DNA from: Pandoraea captiosa
GTDB lineage: Bacteria > Pseudomonadota > Gammaproteobacteria > Burkholderiales > Burkholderiaceae
DNA: 64,000 nt
Assembly (NCBI RefSeq): GCF_902459775.1
Contig: NZ_CABPSQ010000011.1
Coordinates: 1 to 64,000, forward strand
Direction: 5' to 3'
Shown one piece after another: positions 47,492 through 57,508 of the stretch (position 1 is the stretch's first letter; the number at the start of each line of letters is the position of its first letter). The notes under the pieces are model-generated. The model saw nothing but the letters and a program-made list of their open reading frames with translations. It was not told where the DNA came from and searched no databases. A program made the translations under genes and the position numbers.

Positions 47492-49692
47492 TCAGAAGTC
47501 GATCTTCGCGTTCAGGCTGACCATGCGCGGGTCGGCGGGCTTGATGTAGTTGTCGTACTGGTATTCCCAGTACTTGCGGTTGGTGAGATTGCTCACGGCC
47601 GCGCGCAACGTCACGTCCTTGCCCGACACGCGGGTCCGGTACGTCGCCCCCAGGTTGATCAGCGTGTAGCCCGACACGGTCAGCGAGTTCTGCGGATTGA
47701 GCGCGGTGCGGCCGTTGTAGCGAATGTCCCCGCCGACCGACAGACCCGGCACGTACGGAATCTTGTATTCGACGTTGCCCGAGAGTACGAAGCGCGGCGC
47801 GCCGCCCACGCGATTGCCGTCGAAGCCGCCGGATGTGCGTGCGTACCACGCGTCGAGCGCCATGGCGCTCGCACCCAATGTCCACTGCGGACCCAACTTG
47901 ACCGAACCGGCAAGCTCGATGCCCTGATAGATCGACTGGCCGTCGGCCACGCGCGCGTTGGCGCTGTTCGTGTAGACCGCGCCGCGTTCGATGCGGAAGA
48001 GCGCCGCCGTCGTGCTCCACGTCGCCTGCTCCGTCTTCACCCCGACTTCGTACTGACGGCTCTTGAACGGATTGAGCACGGCCCCGGCGTTCGCGTAAGT
48101 CGAACCGACCACTTCACCGGCCTCGAGCGCTTCCACGTAGCTCACATAAGCGGTCGTGTTCGGTGTGAGCTTGTACAGGGCAGCGAGCGTCGGCGTGAAG
48201 ACGCCGTTCGTCGAATACGTCGACACGCCTTGTGCGTTCGTCTGGTCATAGTTCGTGAAGCGCCCGCCGGCCAGCACCGAGAAGCGATCCGTGATCTGCA
48301 CGGTGTCCGATGCAAAGACCGACTTCTGTTCGATGGCGCTGGAGCGCTGGGCCTGAAGCGGTGTGCCGTCGCCGTAGAACTGGTACGACGTGCCCTGGTA
48401 CAGGTTGCCGGTATAGGTGGGGCTATAGACGTACGCATAGTCGTTCGTCTGATATTGCGATGCATATCCGAACGTCAGTTGATGCGTCAGCGCGCCGGTG
48501 CGGACCTTGCCTTCCGCGGTCACTTGCCACGCATGGAACGTATTGACCTCGTCGCCCAGATCGTTCTGGCCACGGAAGTCGCCCGCCCCGTTGAGCAGAT
48601 TCAGCGTGGCTTCGTTGCGGTCGCGCGTGGACTTGTTGTAGGCGAAGTTGGCCGACACCTTCCAGTCCGGATTGATCTGATACTGCAGGCCCGTCGTGTA
48701 GAACTGCGTGATCGTGTTCAGGTGCGTGGCCTGCGTTTGCAGGTTGGCATTCGATACGTTGATGGGGCCAGGCAACTGGTTGCCGGTGAAGCTGAACGTG
48801 GAGAGCGAGGGCGACGTGCCCGTGGCGCGGCGGTCCTGATACATCGCGCCGAAGTTCCACGTGAGGTCGGGCGTGATGCGTGCATCCAGCGCCACGGAGA
48901 CCGTATCGCGGTTGAGGTTGCCGTCGGTATAGGTGCGCCCTTCCTCGTGCGTGTAGTTCAGTCGCCCACCGAACATGTCGTTGGGACCGGCGCGACCGCC
49001 AAGATCGACGTGCTCGCGCCAGATGCCTTCGGACTGGAAGCCGACGTCGATGCTTGCCACGCGCTCGTCCGTCGGCTTCTTCGTCACATAGTTCACCACG
49101 CCGCCTGGCGCGACAAAACCGTACATGAAGCCCGAGAGCCCCTTGAGCAATTCCACGCGGTCGAACTGTTCGTACGGCATGGTCACGCCGTAGGTCATGA
49201 CAGGCATGCCGTCGAGCTTGAAGCCCGATTGCCAGTCGATAGGCATGCCGCGCACATAGATGTAGCCGGCCCATGCGTCGAAGGCATTGCTGCCGTCGGT
49301 CACGGAGGCATCGGTCACGAACACGTCGCCAAGCTTGGCCGGTTGACGCTGTTCCAGTTGCTCCTGGCTCACTACCGTGGTCGAGAACGGCGTGTCGAGC
49401 TGGCTGCGCGAACCCAGCGCGCCGGCCTGTACCGATTGCTTCAGATTCTGCGGCGTCTCGCGCAGCGCCGAGTCCGTCACCGTGGTGGCCTTGAGCGTCG
49501 CGGGTGCTGCGGCATCGACGGGGACGCGCTGCCGGTGGTGCCGGCAGTCCCCGTGGCTTCGGCGGACGACTGCGCGAAGACCGGGGAAGCGCCCACAGCA
49601 GCGAAGGTCAGGAAGGCGGCCAGCGCGAGCGGACGCGCAGCGAGATGGCCAGCCGCAGTGCGGCGGGCCCGGTAAGCCGGAGCAAACGACAT
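47492..49692 (-). pseudogene. TonB-dependent siderophore receptor, frameshifted near the N terminus
   Basis: Outer-membrane ferric-siderophore receptor of the FhuA/FpvA type. The main frame (stop 47492, open from about 49540) holds the plug (STTVVSQEQLEQRQPAKLGD, GYIYVRGM) and a 22-strand barrel ending in a typical terminal Phe (VSLNAKIDF). The signal peptide (49692 to about 49570, cleavage after Val-Phe-Ala) lies in another frame, which stops at 49477. A single extra C in the CCCC tract at 49520-49523 (G on the + strand) would join them as ...SASP-VDAAAPATLKATTVTDS. As read, translation from the signal peptide is truncated. A Fur-like box lies upstream. It may be a true pseudogene, a phase-variable gene or a sequencing error. 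Confidence 0.8.
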
Positions 49693-49729
49693 GCTTGAAA
49701 TCCCGTGTGTCTAGAGAAACTATTTATTT

Positions 49730-49754
49730 AATGAGAATCGTTAACGTTCTCATT
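49730..49754. promoter_or_regulatory. Fur-like box upstream of the siderophore receptor
   Basis: aatgagaa (49730-49737) and ttctcatt (49747-49754) form perfect 8-base arms around tcgttaacg, matching the dyad form of Fur sites. It is 38 bases upstream of the receptor's signal-peptide start. The rest of the 49693-50028 gap shows nothing further. Confidence 0.75.
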
Positions 49755-50028
49755 CACAGGATCGGGATATTAGCAAACCGTCGCCGCCCGTCAACAAATG
49801 TTGTCATCCGCTGGCACGGACAACACCGAAATACAACATTTCCGTCCCTTACACGCTTCGGCACCCCGGGCGGGACGCGGCGACGCCAATTCGGCCTGGT
49901 TTTGAAGATCCTTGTGGCCCCCGCACCGACAACGCAGCCAAATAGGCTAATATCGCGGCACTGTCGCCTACCGAGCGGCTAATCGAACGGAACGCCGACC
50001 CTTATCCGGGGCGCGCGCGTAGTGTGGT

Positions 50029-50532
50029 ATGGAACTCGACGCCATTGATTTGAAGATTTTGCGGGAGCTGCAAGCCGACGCCCGCCTCACCAACGTGGAA
50101 CTCGCCTCGCGGGTCAGTTTGTCGCCCTCACCGTGTCTCGCGCGCGTCAAGGCGCTCGAGACAGCCGGTTATATCCGCCAGCGCGTGACGCTGCTCGATC
50201 CGTCCCGCCTCGGGCTGCACATCAACGTCTTCATCCACGTCACGCTGGAAAACCAGAACCGCGACGGGCTGGACGCCTTCGAAGCCGCCGTGACCGCGCT
50301 GCCCAACGTCATGGAGTGTTACCTGATGTCGGGCGACGCCGACTATCTGCTGCGCGTGATGGTCAGCGACATGGCCGCATACGAAACGCTCATCACAGAT
50401 CGCATCTCGCGAATTCCGGGTATCCGTAACATTCGTTCGAGCTTCGCGCTCAAGCAGGTCATGTACACCACGGCTGTGCCGGTGCCCGGTCAGGACGGCG
50501 CCGGTGGCCCCGACAGCGCGGGCGATGCCTGA
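50029..50532 (+). CDS. Lrp/AsnC-family transcriptional regulator
   Basis: 167 residues. HTH: RLTNVELASRVSLSPSPCLAR. The RAM domain follows (GLHINVFIHVTLEN, SGDADYLLRVMVSDMAAYE, GIRNIRSSFALKQV). A Gly/Asp/Pro-rich tail of about 18 residues ends the protein. Its stop overlaps the start of the DMT transporter gene by eight bases, so the two form a translationally coupled pair and the regulator likely controls the transporter. Confidence 0.92.
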   Translation: MELDAIDLKILRELQADARLTNVELASRVSLSPSPCLARVKALETAGYIRQRVTLLDPSRLGLHINVFIHVTLENQNRDGLDAFEAAVTALPNVMECYLMSGDADYLLRVMVSDMAAYETLITDRISRIPGIRNIRSSFALKQVMYTTAVPVPGQDGAGGPDSAGDA

Positions 50533-51463
50533 GACGTCTCAGGCGGGCGCAACCTCGGCCCCGCCGGGCGGCGCGAGTCAACAGGTCGCGCTGCATGTGG
50601 CGGCGATGCTGTTTGGCGCGTCGGCCCTGTTCGGCGAACACATTGCCGCAAGCAGCACCCTGATCGTCTTCGGACGCGGACTGTTTTCGTGGCTCGCGCT
50701 CACCGTGATTGCGCTCGCCGGTGTGGCCGGACTGCGAGGCGCGGCGCGACTCTCGGGGGGTGCGCCGTGGCGTGGCCTCTCGGTGGGCGCGGCAGGCCGA
50801 CTGATGGTCGCGGGAGTATTGCTCGCGATGCACTGGCTCGCCTTCTTTCTCGCGATCAAGGCCGGGGGCGTGGCCATCGGCACGCTTGGATTCGCATGCT
50901 TTCCGGCGTTTGTGATCCTGCTGGAGTGGCCGCTGCGCCGCGAACGTCCCTCGTTGGGAGACATCGGCGTGATCGCGCTCGTTTGTTTCGGTCTTGCGCT
51001 CGTGACACCCGCGTTCGACTGGCAGGCCGGAGCGACGGTCGGGCTGGCGTGGGGCGTGCTCTCGGGGGCGCTCTACGCCGTCATCGCGCTGTCGAACCGG
51101 GTGCTCGGCGCACACGCGTCGCCATTGCAGGCGAGCTGGTGGCAGTGTCTGGGCATTCTCGTCGTGCTCGCACCGTTCGCATGGCGCGAAGCCCTTGCGC
51201 TCCCCGGCGCTCAGTGGGGGTGGCTCGCCTGCCTGGGCGTCGTCTGCACCGCACTCGCCTACACCCTTTTCATTCATGCGCTGCGCGCGGTCAAAGCCAG
51301 TCAGGCGGCCGTGGTGATTGCGCTCGAACCGGTCTACGCGATCGCGTTCGCGTGGGGGTTGTTCGGTACCGCCCCCACGCTCAAGATGGCGATCGGCGGC
51401 GTGTGCATCGTCGGTGCCGTTGCCTGGTCCGGCTCGATGCGCTCACGCCGCCCCGCGCATTGA
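50525..51463 (+). CDS. DMT-superfamily (EamA) transporter
   Basis: 312 residues from ATG at 50525 with about ten membrane helices and two EamA repeats (LFGEHIAASSTLIVFGRGLF; WGVLSGALYAVIALSNRVLG). The C-terminal KASQAAVVIALEPVYAIAFAW is characteristic. Probably exports an amino acid or other metabolite. It is coupled to the upstream Lrp regulator. Confidence 0.9.
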   Translation: MPETSQAGATSAPPGGASQQVALHVAAMLFGASALFGEHIAASSTLIVFGRGLFSWLALTVIALAGVAGLRGAARLSGGAPWRGLSVGAAGRLMVAGVLLAMHWLAFFLAIKAGGVAIGTLGFACFPAFVILLEWPLRRERPSLGDIGVIALVCFGLALVTPAFDWQAGATVGLAWGVLSGALYAVIALSNRVLGAHASPLQASWWQCLGILVVLAPFAWREALALPGAQWGWLACLGVVCTALAYTLFIHALRAVKASQAAVVIALEPVYAIAFAWGLFGTAPTLKMAIGGVCIVGAVAWSGSMRSRRPAH

Positions 51464-51491
51464 GGCCCTCGCGCGCGACGCAGGCAGACCG

Positions 51492-52250
51492 TCAAAGGAA
51501 CATGCCGCCCGAGGCTTCGATGCGCTGGCCGTTGATCCAGCCCGTCTCATCGCTCAGCAATGCCGCCACGGCACCACCGATGTCATCGGCTTCGCCCACG
51601 CGCCCCAACCCGGTGTTGCTCGCGACCATCTGATGCACGCCCTGGTTGTCGCGCACCGTGCCGCCATTGAAGTCCGTGGCAATGGCGCCCGGGGCGATCG
51701 TGTTGGCGCGAATGCCGCGCGCCCCCAATTCCTTCGCGAGATAGCGCGAGAACACCTCGATGCCTCCCTTCATCATGGCGTACGCCGACGCATTCGGCAG
51801 CGTAAAGCGCGCCAGACCGCTCGACACGTTAAGAATGCGCCCCCCGTCGGCAATCATGGGCAGCAAGGTCTGCGTGAGAAAGAACGGTCCCTTCAGGTGC
51901 AACTTCACCAGAAAATCGAACTCCTCTTCCGTGGTCTCGGCAATCGACTTGTGCAGCCCCGTGCCCGCGTTGTTCACGAGGAAATCGAACGTATCGCGCT
52001 GCCAGACTTCCTTGAGGAGGCGTTTGACTTCGGCGGCGAACGGGGTGAACTGAGTGGAATCGGAGGCGTCCAGCGCGAGCGCCACGGCATTCGCGCCCAT
52101 TTTGGTGATCTCGGCGACCACCGCTTCGGCTTCGGCACGCTGGCTGCGGTAGGTAAGGATGACGTCGGTGCCTCGTTGCGCCACGGCCAGTGCCGAAGCG
52201 CGACCAAGGCCGCGGCTGCCGCCGGTAATAAGTGCGATCTTGCGGGTCAT
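51492..52250 (-). CDS. Short-chain dehydrogenase/reductase (SDR)
   Basis: 252 residues from Met at 52250, decided by aggag upstream. NAD(P) motif TGGSRGLG at about 9-16, NNAG (about 87-90), catalytic Ser in NVSSGLARF and Tyr-x3-Lys in YAMMKGG. In that catalytic motif the usual SxxK context reads YAMMK, which still provides Tyr and Lys. It is a classical SDR, substrate unknown. Divergent from a LysR regulator, which probably controls it. Confidence 0.92.
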   Translation of the reverse strand: MTRKIALITGGSRGLGRASALAVAQRGTDVILTYRSQRAEAEAVVAEITKMGANAVALALDASDSTQFTPFAAEVKRLLKEVWQRDTFDFLVNNAGTGLHKSIAETTEEEFDFLVKLHLKGPFFLTQTLLPMIADGGRILNVSSGLARFTLPNASAYAMMKGGIEVFSRYLAKELGARGIRANTIAPGAIATDFNGGTVRDNQGVHQMVASNTGLGRVGEADDIGGAVAALLSDETGWINGQRIEASGGMFL

Positions 52251-52551
52251 GGTGATTCTCCTGAATGCGGTTTGCGTCGGGCACCGCGGGTCGGTGCTGC
52301 GCCGGTTGAACACATCGGACAGCCACTCGGGCCGCCCATCCTGTCTATCTCGTCTGCCGCGCCTGAATGGACACGTTGCGTGCCCGTCGCGTATCGCCGT
52401 ATGGGACGCTCACATCAGATGTCGCGGTATGTTCAACATGCTATTGCATCGAATTTCACCAATAAATCCACCGAATATGATTACACTGATCAAATTCCAA
52501 TAACAATGACGTATCCGCATCAACGGATTGTCGGATTGCCGGATTGCCGCC

Positions 52552-53478
52552 ATGCATCAGATCGACGCCATGCGCATCTTCGTGCGCGTTACCGAGACGG
52601 GCAGCTTCACGCAGGCGGCCGACAGCCTTGGCCTGCCGCGCGCCAGCGTGTCCAATGCCATCAAGCAACTCGAAACGAAGCTTGGCACGCGTCTGCTGCA
52701 CCGGACCACGCGCCGCGTGCAACTCACGCAGGACGGGCAGGCGTGCCTCGAGCGCTGCAAGGATCTGCTCGCCGACATGGAAGAGTGGGAAACGATGTTC
52801 GTGCCGCGCGGCGAGGCGCTCACGGGACGCCTCCGTGTCGATCTGCCGGCAACGCTCGCGCGCACGACCGTCATTCCGCAGTTGCCGACGTTCCTGGCGC
52901 AACATCCCGCGCTGCGCGTAGAGCTGTCGAGCACCGACCGGCGCGTCGATCTCGTGCGCGAAGGGTTCGATTGCGTGCTGCGCGTCGGGGCCGTTGCCGA
53001 ATCGACATTGATTGCAAGACCGCTCGGCCATATGCGTCAGATCAACGTGGCCAGTCCGGCTTACCTCGAACGCTACGGCGTGCCTGCCACGCTGCAAGAC
53101 CTGAGCGCACACCGCCTGATTCACTACACCACGACGCTGGGTACCCGCCCGACGGGCTGGGAGTACCACGACGGCGAGCGTTACACGCAATGGCCGATGG
53201 ACGGCGTGCTGACGGTCAATAACGCCGACGCCTATCAGGCCGCGTGCCTTGCCGGGCTCGGCCTGATTCAGGCGCCGGAAGGCGGCGTCCGCGCCCTGCT
53301 CGCCGATGGCACGCTGCGCGAGGTGATGCCCGAGTTTCAGGCGGAGCCGCTGGCGGTATCGCTGCTCTATGCCAACCGCCGACATCTGCCGCGCCGCGTG
53401 CAGGCGTTCATGAACTGGCTCGCCGATCTGCTGACGCCTCGCCTGACGACGTTCGGCGGCCCGACAACGCCGCAATAA
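52552..53478 (+). CDS. LysR-family transcriptional regulator
   Basis: 308 residues from Met at 52552 (MHQIDAMRIFVRVTETGSF); 52528 is an alternative. HTH: QAADSLGLPRASVSNAIKQL. The effector domain contains DRRVDLVREGFDCVLRVG, typical of the DmlR/PcpR-like subgroup. The 301-base gap to the divergent SDR gene (52251-52551) has an AT-richer stretch at about 52440-52510 that likely carries both promoters. Confidence 0.92.
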   Translation: MHQIDAMRIFVRVTETGSFTQAADSLGLPRASVSNAIKQLETKLGTRLLHRTTRRVQLTQDGQACLERCKDLLADMEEWETMFVPRGEALTGRLRVDLPATLARTTVIPQLPTFLAQHPALRVELSSTDRRVDLVREGFDCVLRVGAVAESTLIARPLGHMRQINVASPAYLERYGVPATLQDLSAHRLIHYTTTLGTRPTGWEYHDGERYTQWPMDGVLTVNNADAYQAACLAGLGLIQAPEGGVRALLADGTLREVMPEFQAEPLAVSLLYANRRHLPRRVQAFMNWLADLLTPRLTTFGGPTTPQ

Positions 53479-53492
53479 GGTCGGCGGCCCGC

Positions 53493-54146
53493 TTACAGTC
53501 CCTGTTCGACCATGGCCACGAGCCGCTGCCCCAGCGCATCGACCTGGGCATCCGGCAGATCGCGCAAGGGGCCATCGATGACGAGTACCGACAGGCCGTG
53601 CACGGCCGCCCACGCCAGATACTCCGCACCGGGTCGCTGCGCCGCATCGATGATGCCCGCCTCGACCATACCGTCGAGCGCGGCCCCGAGCAGTTCGAAC
53701 GGATTCAGTCCGCTCGCCCCGGCCTTTTCCGGGCCACCGGCCGAGCGCACGTTCTCCGACGGTGCAAACGCCGTGCGGAACAACCCCGGCTCGCGTCGCG
53801 CGAAATGCAGATAGCCGATACCCACTGCTCGCAACACGGCGCGTGAGCGTGCCGCGCCATCGGGCAGCGACGTCGCGTCGATCGTCGCCTGCTCGTGTTC
53901 GATGGCCACCGCCAGTTCGGCAAGCGCCGCAGCGCGCACCGCGTCGAGCAAATCCTGACGATTCGCGAAGTGCCGATACGCGGCGTTGGGAACGACCCCG
54001 GCGCGGCGCGTCGCTTCCCGTAGGATCACTGCATCCGGACCGCCGTCGCGCGCCAGCGCAATCCCCGCTTCCAGCAATGCCCGACGCAGGTCACCGTGAC
54101 GGTATGTCGCGCGCACCGGGCCGGACGTTGTTTCTTGTTCTGACAT
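53493..54146 (-). CDS. TetR-family transcriptional regulator
   Basis: 217 residues from Met at 54146 (MSEQETTSGPVRATYRHGDL). HTH: ILREATRRAGVVPNAAYRHF. The C-terminal domain is of the WHG type (FARREPGLFRTAF, AWAAVHGLSVLVIDGPL). A pair of strong palindromes lies directly upstream and points to autoregulation and perhaps control of the divergent VOC gene. Confidence 0.92.
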   Translation of the reverse strand: MSEQETTSGPVRATYRHGDLRRALLEAGIALARDGGPDAVILREATRRAGVVPNAAYRHFANRQDLLDAVRAAALAELAVAIEHEQATIDATSLPDGAARSRAVLRAVGIGYLHFARREPGLFRTAFAPSENVRSAGGPEKAGASGLNPFELLGAALDGMVEAGIIDAAQRPGAEYLAWAAVHGLSVLVIDGPLRDLPDAQVDALGQRLVAMVEQGL

Positions 54147-54155
54147 GACTACCTC

Positions 54156-54206
54156 TTGTGGACAGTGTCCATTATGTCTGCTATTGTTTGTGTACACTGT
54201 CCACAA
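54156..54206. promoter_or_regulatory. Twin TetR-type operators
   Basis: tggaca-g-tgtcca (54159-54171) and tgtaca-c-tgtcca (54191-54203) are two near-identical palindromes with centres 32 bases apart (about three helical turns). They also pair with each other as 13-base inverted arms (54156-54168 / 54194-54206). They sit 10 bases upstream of the TetR start. Confidence 0.75.
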
Positions 54207-54394
54207 AGGCAAGTTGCACTGCGTCATCGGTCCGTGGACGACGTCACATTCGCGACCCGGCAGCAGAGGCACTATGGTGTGTCTATGTACCGAGGTATCG
54301 ACGACGTGGGACCGATGACAGGTTCCTGGCCGGGTGCCGTCACTCCCTAACCCCTTCCGGCCCCTTTTGATTCCGACACATCGAGGAGCGCTCC

Positions 54395-54823
54395 ATGCAA
54401 GTTCATTCCTATCTGTTTTTCGAAGGCCGTTGTGAAGAAGCGATCGATTTTTATGTCAAGACGCTGGGGGCAAAGCCCGGCATGCTGATGCGGTATGGCG
54501 AAAGCCCGGAGTCTTGCCCCGAAGGCATGCTGCCGCCGGGCAGCGAAAACAAGATCATGCACGGGGAGTTCTTCATCGGCGAATCGATGGTGATGGCCTC
54601 CGATGGCATGGCGAGCGGCAAGCCGAAGTTCGAAGGCTTCGCGCTATCGGTGGATTTCACCGAAGTCGCCGCCGCCGAAAAGGCGTTTCGCGCACTGGCC
54701 GAAGGCGGCGAGATCAACATGCCGCTGGGAGAGACGTTCTTCGCCAAAACGTTCGGTATGGTCAAGGATCGTTTCGGCATGAACTGGATGGTGATCGTGC
54801 CGAAGGAAATGCCCAAGGGCTAA
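54395..54823 (+). CDS. VOC-superfamily (PhnB-like) protein
   Basis: 142 residues of the PhnB/glyoxalase-like fold. Typical elements are [37 protein letters not shown] and the C-terminal [17 protein letters not shown]. The metal-binding residues of true glyoxalase I are not all present; function of this subgroup is unknown. Its promoter region is shared with the TetR operators, so it may belong to that regulon. Confidence 0.9.
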   Translation: MQVHSYLFFEGRCEEAIDFYVKTLGAKPGMLMRYGESPESCPEGMLPPGSENKIMHGEFFIGESMVMASDGMASGKPKFEGFALSVDFTEVAAAEKAFRALAEGGEINMPLGETFFAKTFGMVKDRFGMNWMVIVPKEMPKG

Positions 54824-54974
54824 GGCGCAAGCGCGGGTATCTTCGGCTGCGGGATACCGCGCCGAAGCACGCCGAACATGCGGGTTCGGGATCGACGGCG
54901 GTCCCAACGCCCGCATTTTTTGCGTCGCCGAACGTGTCCGACAAGTTCGTCACGCCTGTGCTATCGTCGCCGCC

Positions 54975-55904
54975 ATGCCATCCGTGATCTCAATCAAAAA
55001 TCTGTCGAAGACGTACGCGACAGGTTTCCAGGCGCTCAAGAATATCGACCTGGAAATCCAGCGCGGCGAGATCTTCGCCCTGCTCGGCCCGAACGGCGCC
55101 GGCAAAACGACCCTCATCAGCATCATTTGCGGCATCGTGCGCGCCAGCGAAGGCACGGTCACCGTCGACGGACACGACATCGTCACGGACTACCGTGCCG
55201 CGCGTGAAGCCATCGGCCTCGTGCCGCAGGAGCTGACCACCGATTCGTTCGAATCGGTGTGGGCCACCGTCTCTTTCTCGCGCGGCCTGTTCGGCAAGCC
55301 GGCGAATCCCGCTTACATCGAAAAAGTCCTGCGCTCGCTCTCGCTGTGGGAGAAGAAGGACAGCCGCATCATGCAACTGTCGGGCGGCATGAAGCGACGC
55401 GTGCTGATCGCCAAGGCGCTCTCGCACGAACCACGCGTGCTGTTTCTCGACGAGCCGACCGCCGGGGTCGACGTGGAATTGCGCCGCGACATGTGGCGTC
55501 TCGTGCAATCGCTGCGCGAGACCGGCGTGACGGTGATCCTCACCACGCACTACATCGAAGAGGCCGAGGAAATGGCCGACCGCGTGGGCATCATTACCGG
55601 CGGGCAAATCACGCTCGTGCAGGAAAAGACCGAACTGATGCGTCACATGGGCAGCAAACAGCTCTCGCTGCAACTGACCGAGCCGATTCCTGCGGTGCCC
55701 GAAGCGCTTGCCGGTTACGGCCTCACACTTAGTGAGAACGGTAGCGAACTCGTGCTCACGTACGACGCCAATATCGAGCAGACGTCCATCGCCGCCTTGC
55801 TGCGCGACATGGAACGTGCCGGGATTTCGGTCAAGGACCTGCACACGACGCAAAGCTCGCTCGAAGACATTTTCGTCTCGCTCGTGCACAAGAAAGAAGG
55901 ATGA
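54975..55904 (+). CDS. yadG: ABC transporter ATP-binding protein (YadG-like)
   Basis: 309 residues, matching E. coli YadG in length and motifs. Walker [11 protein letters not shown], signature LSGGMKRR, Walker [13 protein letters not shown] and the switch His in [11 protein letters not shown]. The C-terminal part ends [13 protein letters not shown], typical of this group. With the next gene it forms an ABC-2 exporter in the inner membrane; the substrate is unknown. Its stop overlaps the permease start (ATGA). Confidence 0.94.
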   Translation: MPSVISIKNLSKTYATGFQALKNIDLEIQRGEIFALLGPNGAGKTTLISIICGIVRASEGTVTVDGHDIVTDYRAAREAIGLVPQELTTDSFESVWATVSFSRGLFGKPANPAYIEKVLRSLSLWEKKDSRIMQLSGGMKRRVLIAKALSHEPRVLFLDEPTAGVDVELRRDMWRLVQSLRETGVTVILTTHYIEEAEEMADRVGIITGGQITLVQEKTELMRHMGSKQLSLQLTEPIPAVPEALAGYGLTLSENGSELVLTYDANIEQTSIAALLRDMERAGISVKDLHTTQSSLEDIFVSLVHKKEG

Positions 55905-56674
55905 GCCGCGCCATGAATCTTTACGCTGTCAGGGCGATTTACAACTTCGAGATGGCGCGCACGCGTCGCACGCTGATGCAGAGCATCATCTCGCCGGTCA
56001 TCTCGACCTCGCTGTACTTTGTGGTTTTTGGCGCGGCCATCGGTTCGCGCATTCCGGAAATCGAGGGCGTGCCTTACGGCGCGTTCATCGTGCCGGGCCT
56101 CATCATGCTCTCGCTGCTCACGCAGAGCGTGACGAACGCCTCGTTCGGCATCTATTTTCCGCGCTTCACCGGCACGATCTACGAGGTGCTGTCGGCGCCT
56201 GTGTCGTACATGGAAATCGTGTGCGCCTATGTGGGCGCTGCGGCCACGAAATCGATCATTCTCGGGGTCATCATGCTCGGCACGGCCGCCCTGTTCGTGC
56301 CGCTGCGCATCGAGCATCCGCTCTGGATGATTTTCTTTCTGGTGCTCACGGCGGTCACGTTCAGTCTGCTCGGCTTCATTATCGGGATCTGGGCGGATGG
56401 CTTCGAGAAGCTGCAACTCGTGCCCTTGCTCATCATCACGCCGTTGACGTTCCTCGGTGGCAGCTTCTATTCGACGAGCATCCTGCCGCCGTTCTGGCGC
56501 GCGGTCACCCTGTTCAATCCGGTCGTGTATCTCATCAGCGGTTTTCGCTGGAGCTTTTACGGGTTGGCGGACGTGAGCGTAGCCGTAAGTCTCGGTATGA
56601 CGCTGCTGTTCCTCGCGATCTTCCTCGCCATCGTGGCGTGGATGTTCAAGACGGGCTACCGACTCAAGAGCTGA
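55901..56674 (+). CDS. yadH: ABC-2 type permease (YadH-like)
   Basis: 257 residues with six membrane helices. ABC-2 signatures include [20 protein letters not shown] and [18 protein letters not shown] near the C terminus, followed by [16 protein letters not shown]. Partner of the upstream ATPase gene by a four-base overlap. Probably exports a lipid, polysaccharide or drug-like substrate. Confidence 0.94.
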   Translation: MSRAMNLYAVRAIYNFEMARTRRTLMQSIISPVISTSLYFVVFGAAIGSRIPEIEGVPYGAFIVPGLIMLSLLTQSVTNASFGIYFPRFTGTIYEVLSAPVSYMEIVCAYVGAAATKSIILGVIMLGTAALFVPLRIEHPLWMIFFLVLTAVTFSLLGFIIGIWADGFEKLQLVPLLIITPLTFLGGSFYSTSILPPFWRAVTLFNPVVYLISGFRWSFYGLADVSVAVSLGMTLLFLAIFLAIVAWMFKTGYRLKS

Positions 56675-56685
56675 CGGCTCATGAT

Positions 56686-56708
56686 CGCGCCGGGGGTCGC
56701 CCGGCGCG
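56686..56708. terminator. Hairpin between convergent yadH and GST genes
   Basis: cgcgccggg (56686-56694) and cccggcgcg (56700-56708) form a perfect 9-base stem with a 5-base loop. No T-run follows, so the terminator role is inferred from position only. Confidence 0.45.
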
Positions 56709-56720
56709 GTTCCCCCGCGC

Positions 56721-57335
56721 TTACACCGGCGGCGTTTCGCGAAACGCCGGCAAGGCTTCGGCCTGCGCCGCAAACTTTTCAATCTCCGGAAAGTCGCGGC
56801 TGAAATCGATTTCCGGCAGCATCATTTGATGGAAACGCCACGCCACGGCGATCGTGACACCGTGCTCGCCGATCTGGTCGGGCGTTGCCACGACCGGCAC
56901 CTGCGCCAGTTCCTTTTCCAACGCATGAAACGCCGCACGGACCTGCGTGCGCACGCGATCTGTCCACGGCGCATGGCGCTTTTCGCTCGGACGCAATTCA
57001 CGCTCGTACACGAGTTGCACGGACTTCTCGCATGCCGCGAGCGCCAGTCCGGTCAGACGCAGCGAACGCACATGCGCCGCCGGGTCGACAGGCACCAGCC
57101 GCTGCGCAGGATCGACCAGCGATTCGAGGTACTGCAGGATCAGCGTGGAGTCCATCAGCACCGTACCGTCGTCGGTCACGAGCGTGGGCGCCTTCACCAC
57201 GGGGTTGATGCTGGCGAACTCGTCGAACGTCCGGAATACCGACAAGGGTCGGTGCTCGAAAGGCAGGCCCAGCAACTTCAGACAAATTGCAGTACGGCGA
57301 ACATACGGGGAATCCAGCATTCCTATCAACTGCAT
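56721..57335 (-). CDS. Glutathione S-transferase family protein
   Basis: 204 residues with the two GST domains. The N-terminal thioredoxin-like part has LDSPYVRRTAICLKLLGLPF, with Ser in the catalytic position, then NPVVKAPTLVTDDGTVLMDS as the glutathione-binding cis-Pro and Ser loop. The C-terminal part is helical. Conjugation or peroxidase activity on an unknown substrate. Convergent with yadGH. Confidence 0.92.
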   Translation of the reverse strand: MQLIGMLDSPYVRRTAICLKLLGLPFEHRPLSVFRTFDEFASINPVVKAPTLVTDDGTVLMDSTLILQYLESLVDPAQRLVPVDPAAHVRSLRLTGLALAACEKSVQLVYERELRPSEKRHAPWTDRVRTQVRAAFHALEKELAQVPVVATPDQIGEHGVTIAVAWRFHQMMLPEIDFSRDFPEIEKFAAQAEALPAFRETPPV

Positions 57336-57508
57336 CTCTTTTCTCCTTGTTATCGCGCTTATGGACGGATTATGGACGGCTCATGGGCGGCGTACGGGCA
57401 ACGTGCAGGCGGCCCGTGGACGGCTTGCAGACGCCTTGTGACCGGTTTCGCCGATGATACATGACGGGTAGAATGGACCGCATGGCCGATTCGACAGGGA
57501 GACGTTTC

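Noticed and set aside
47405-49675. Rightward frame of 756 codons opposite the TonB receptor
   Set aside because: Composition (Arg/Val/His-rich, no domain) marks it as a shadow. The receptor on the minus strand is convincing.
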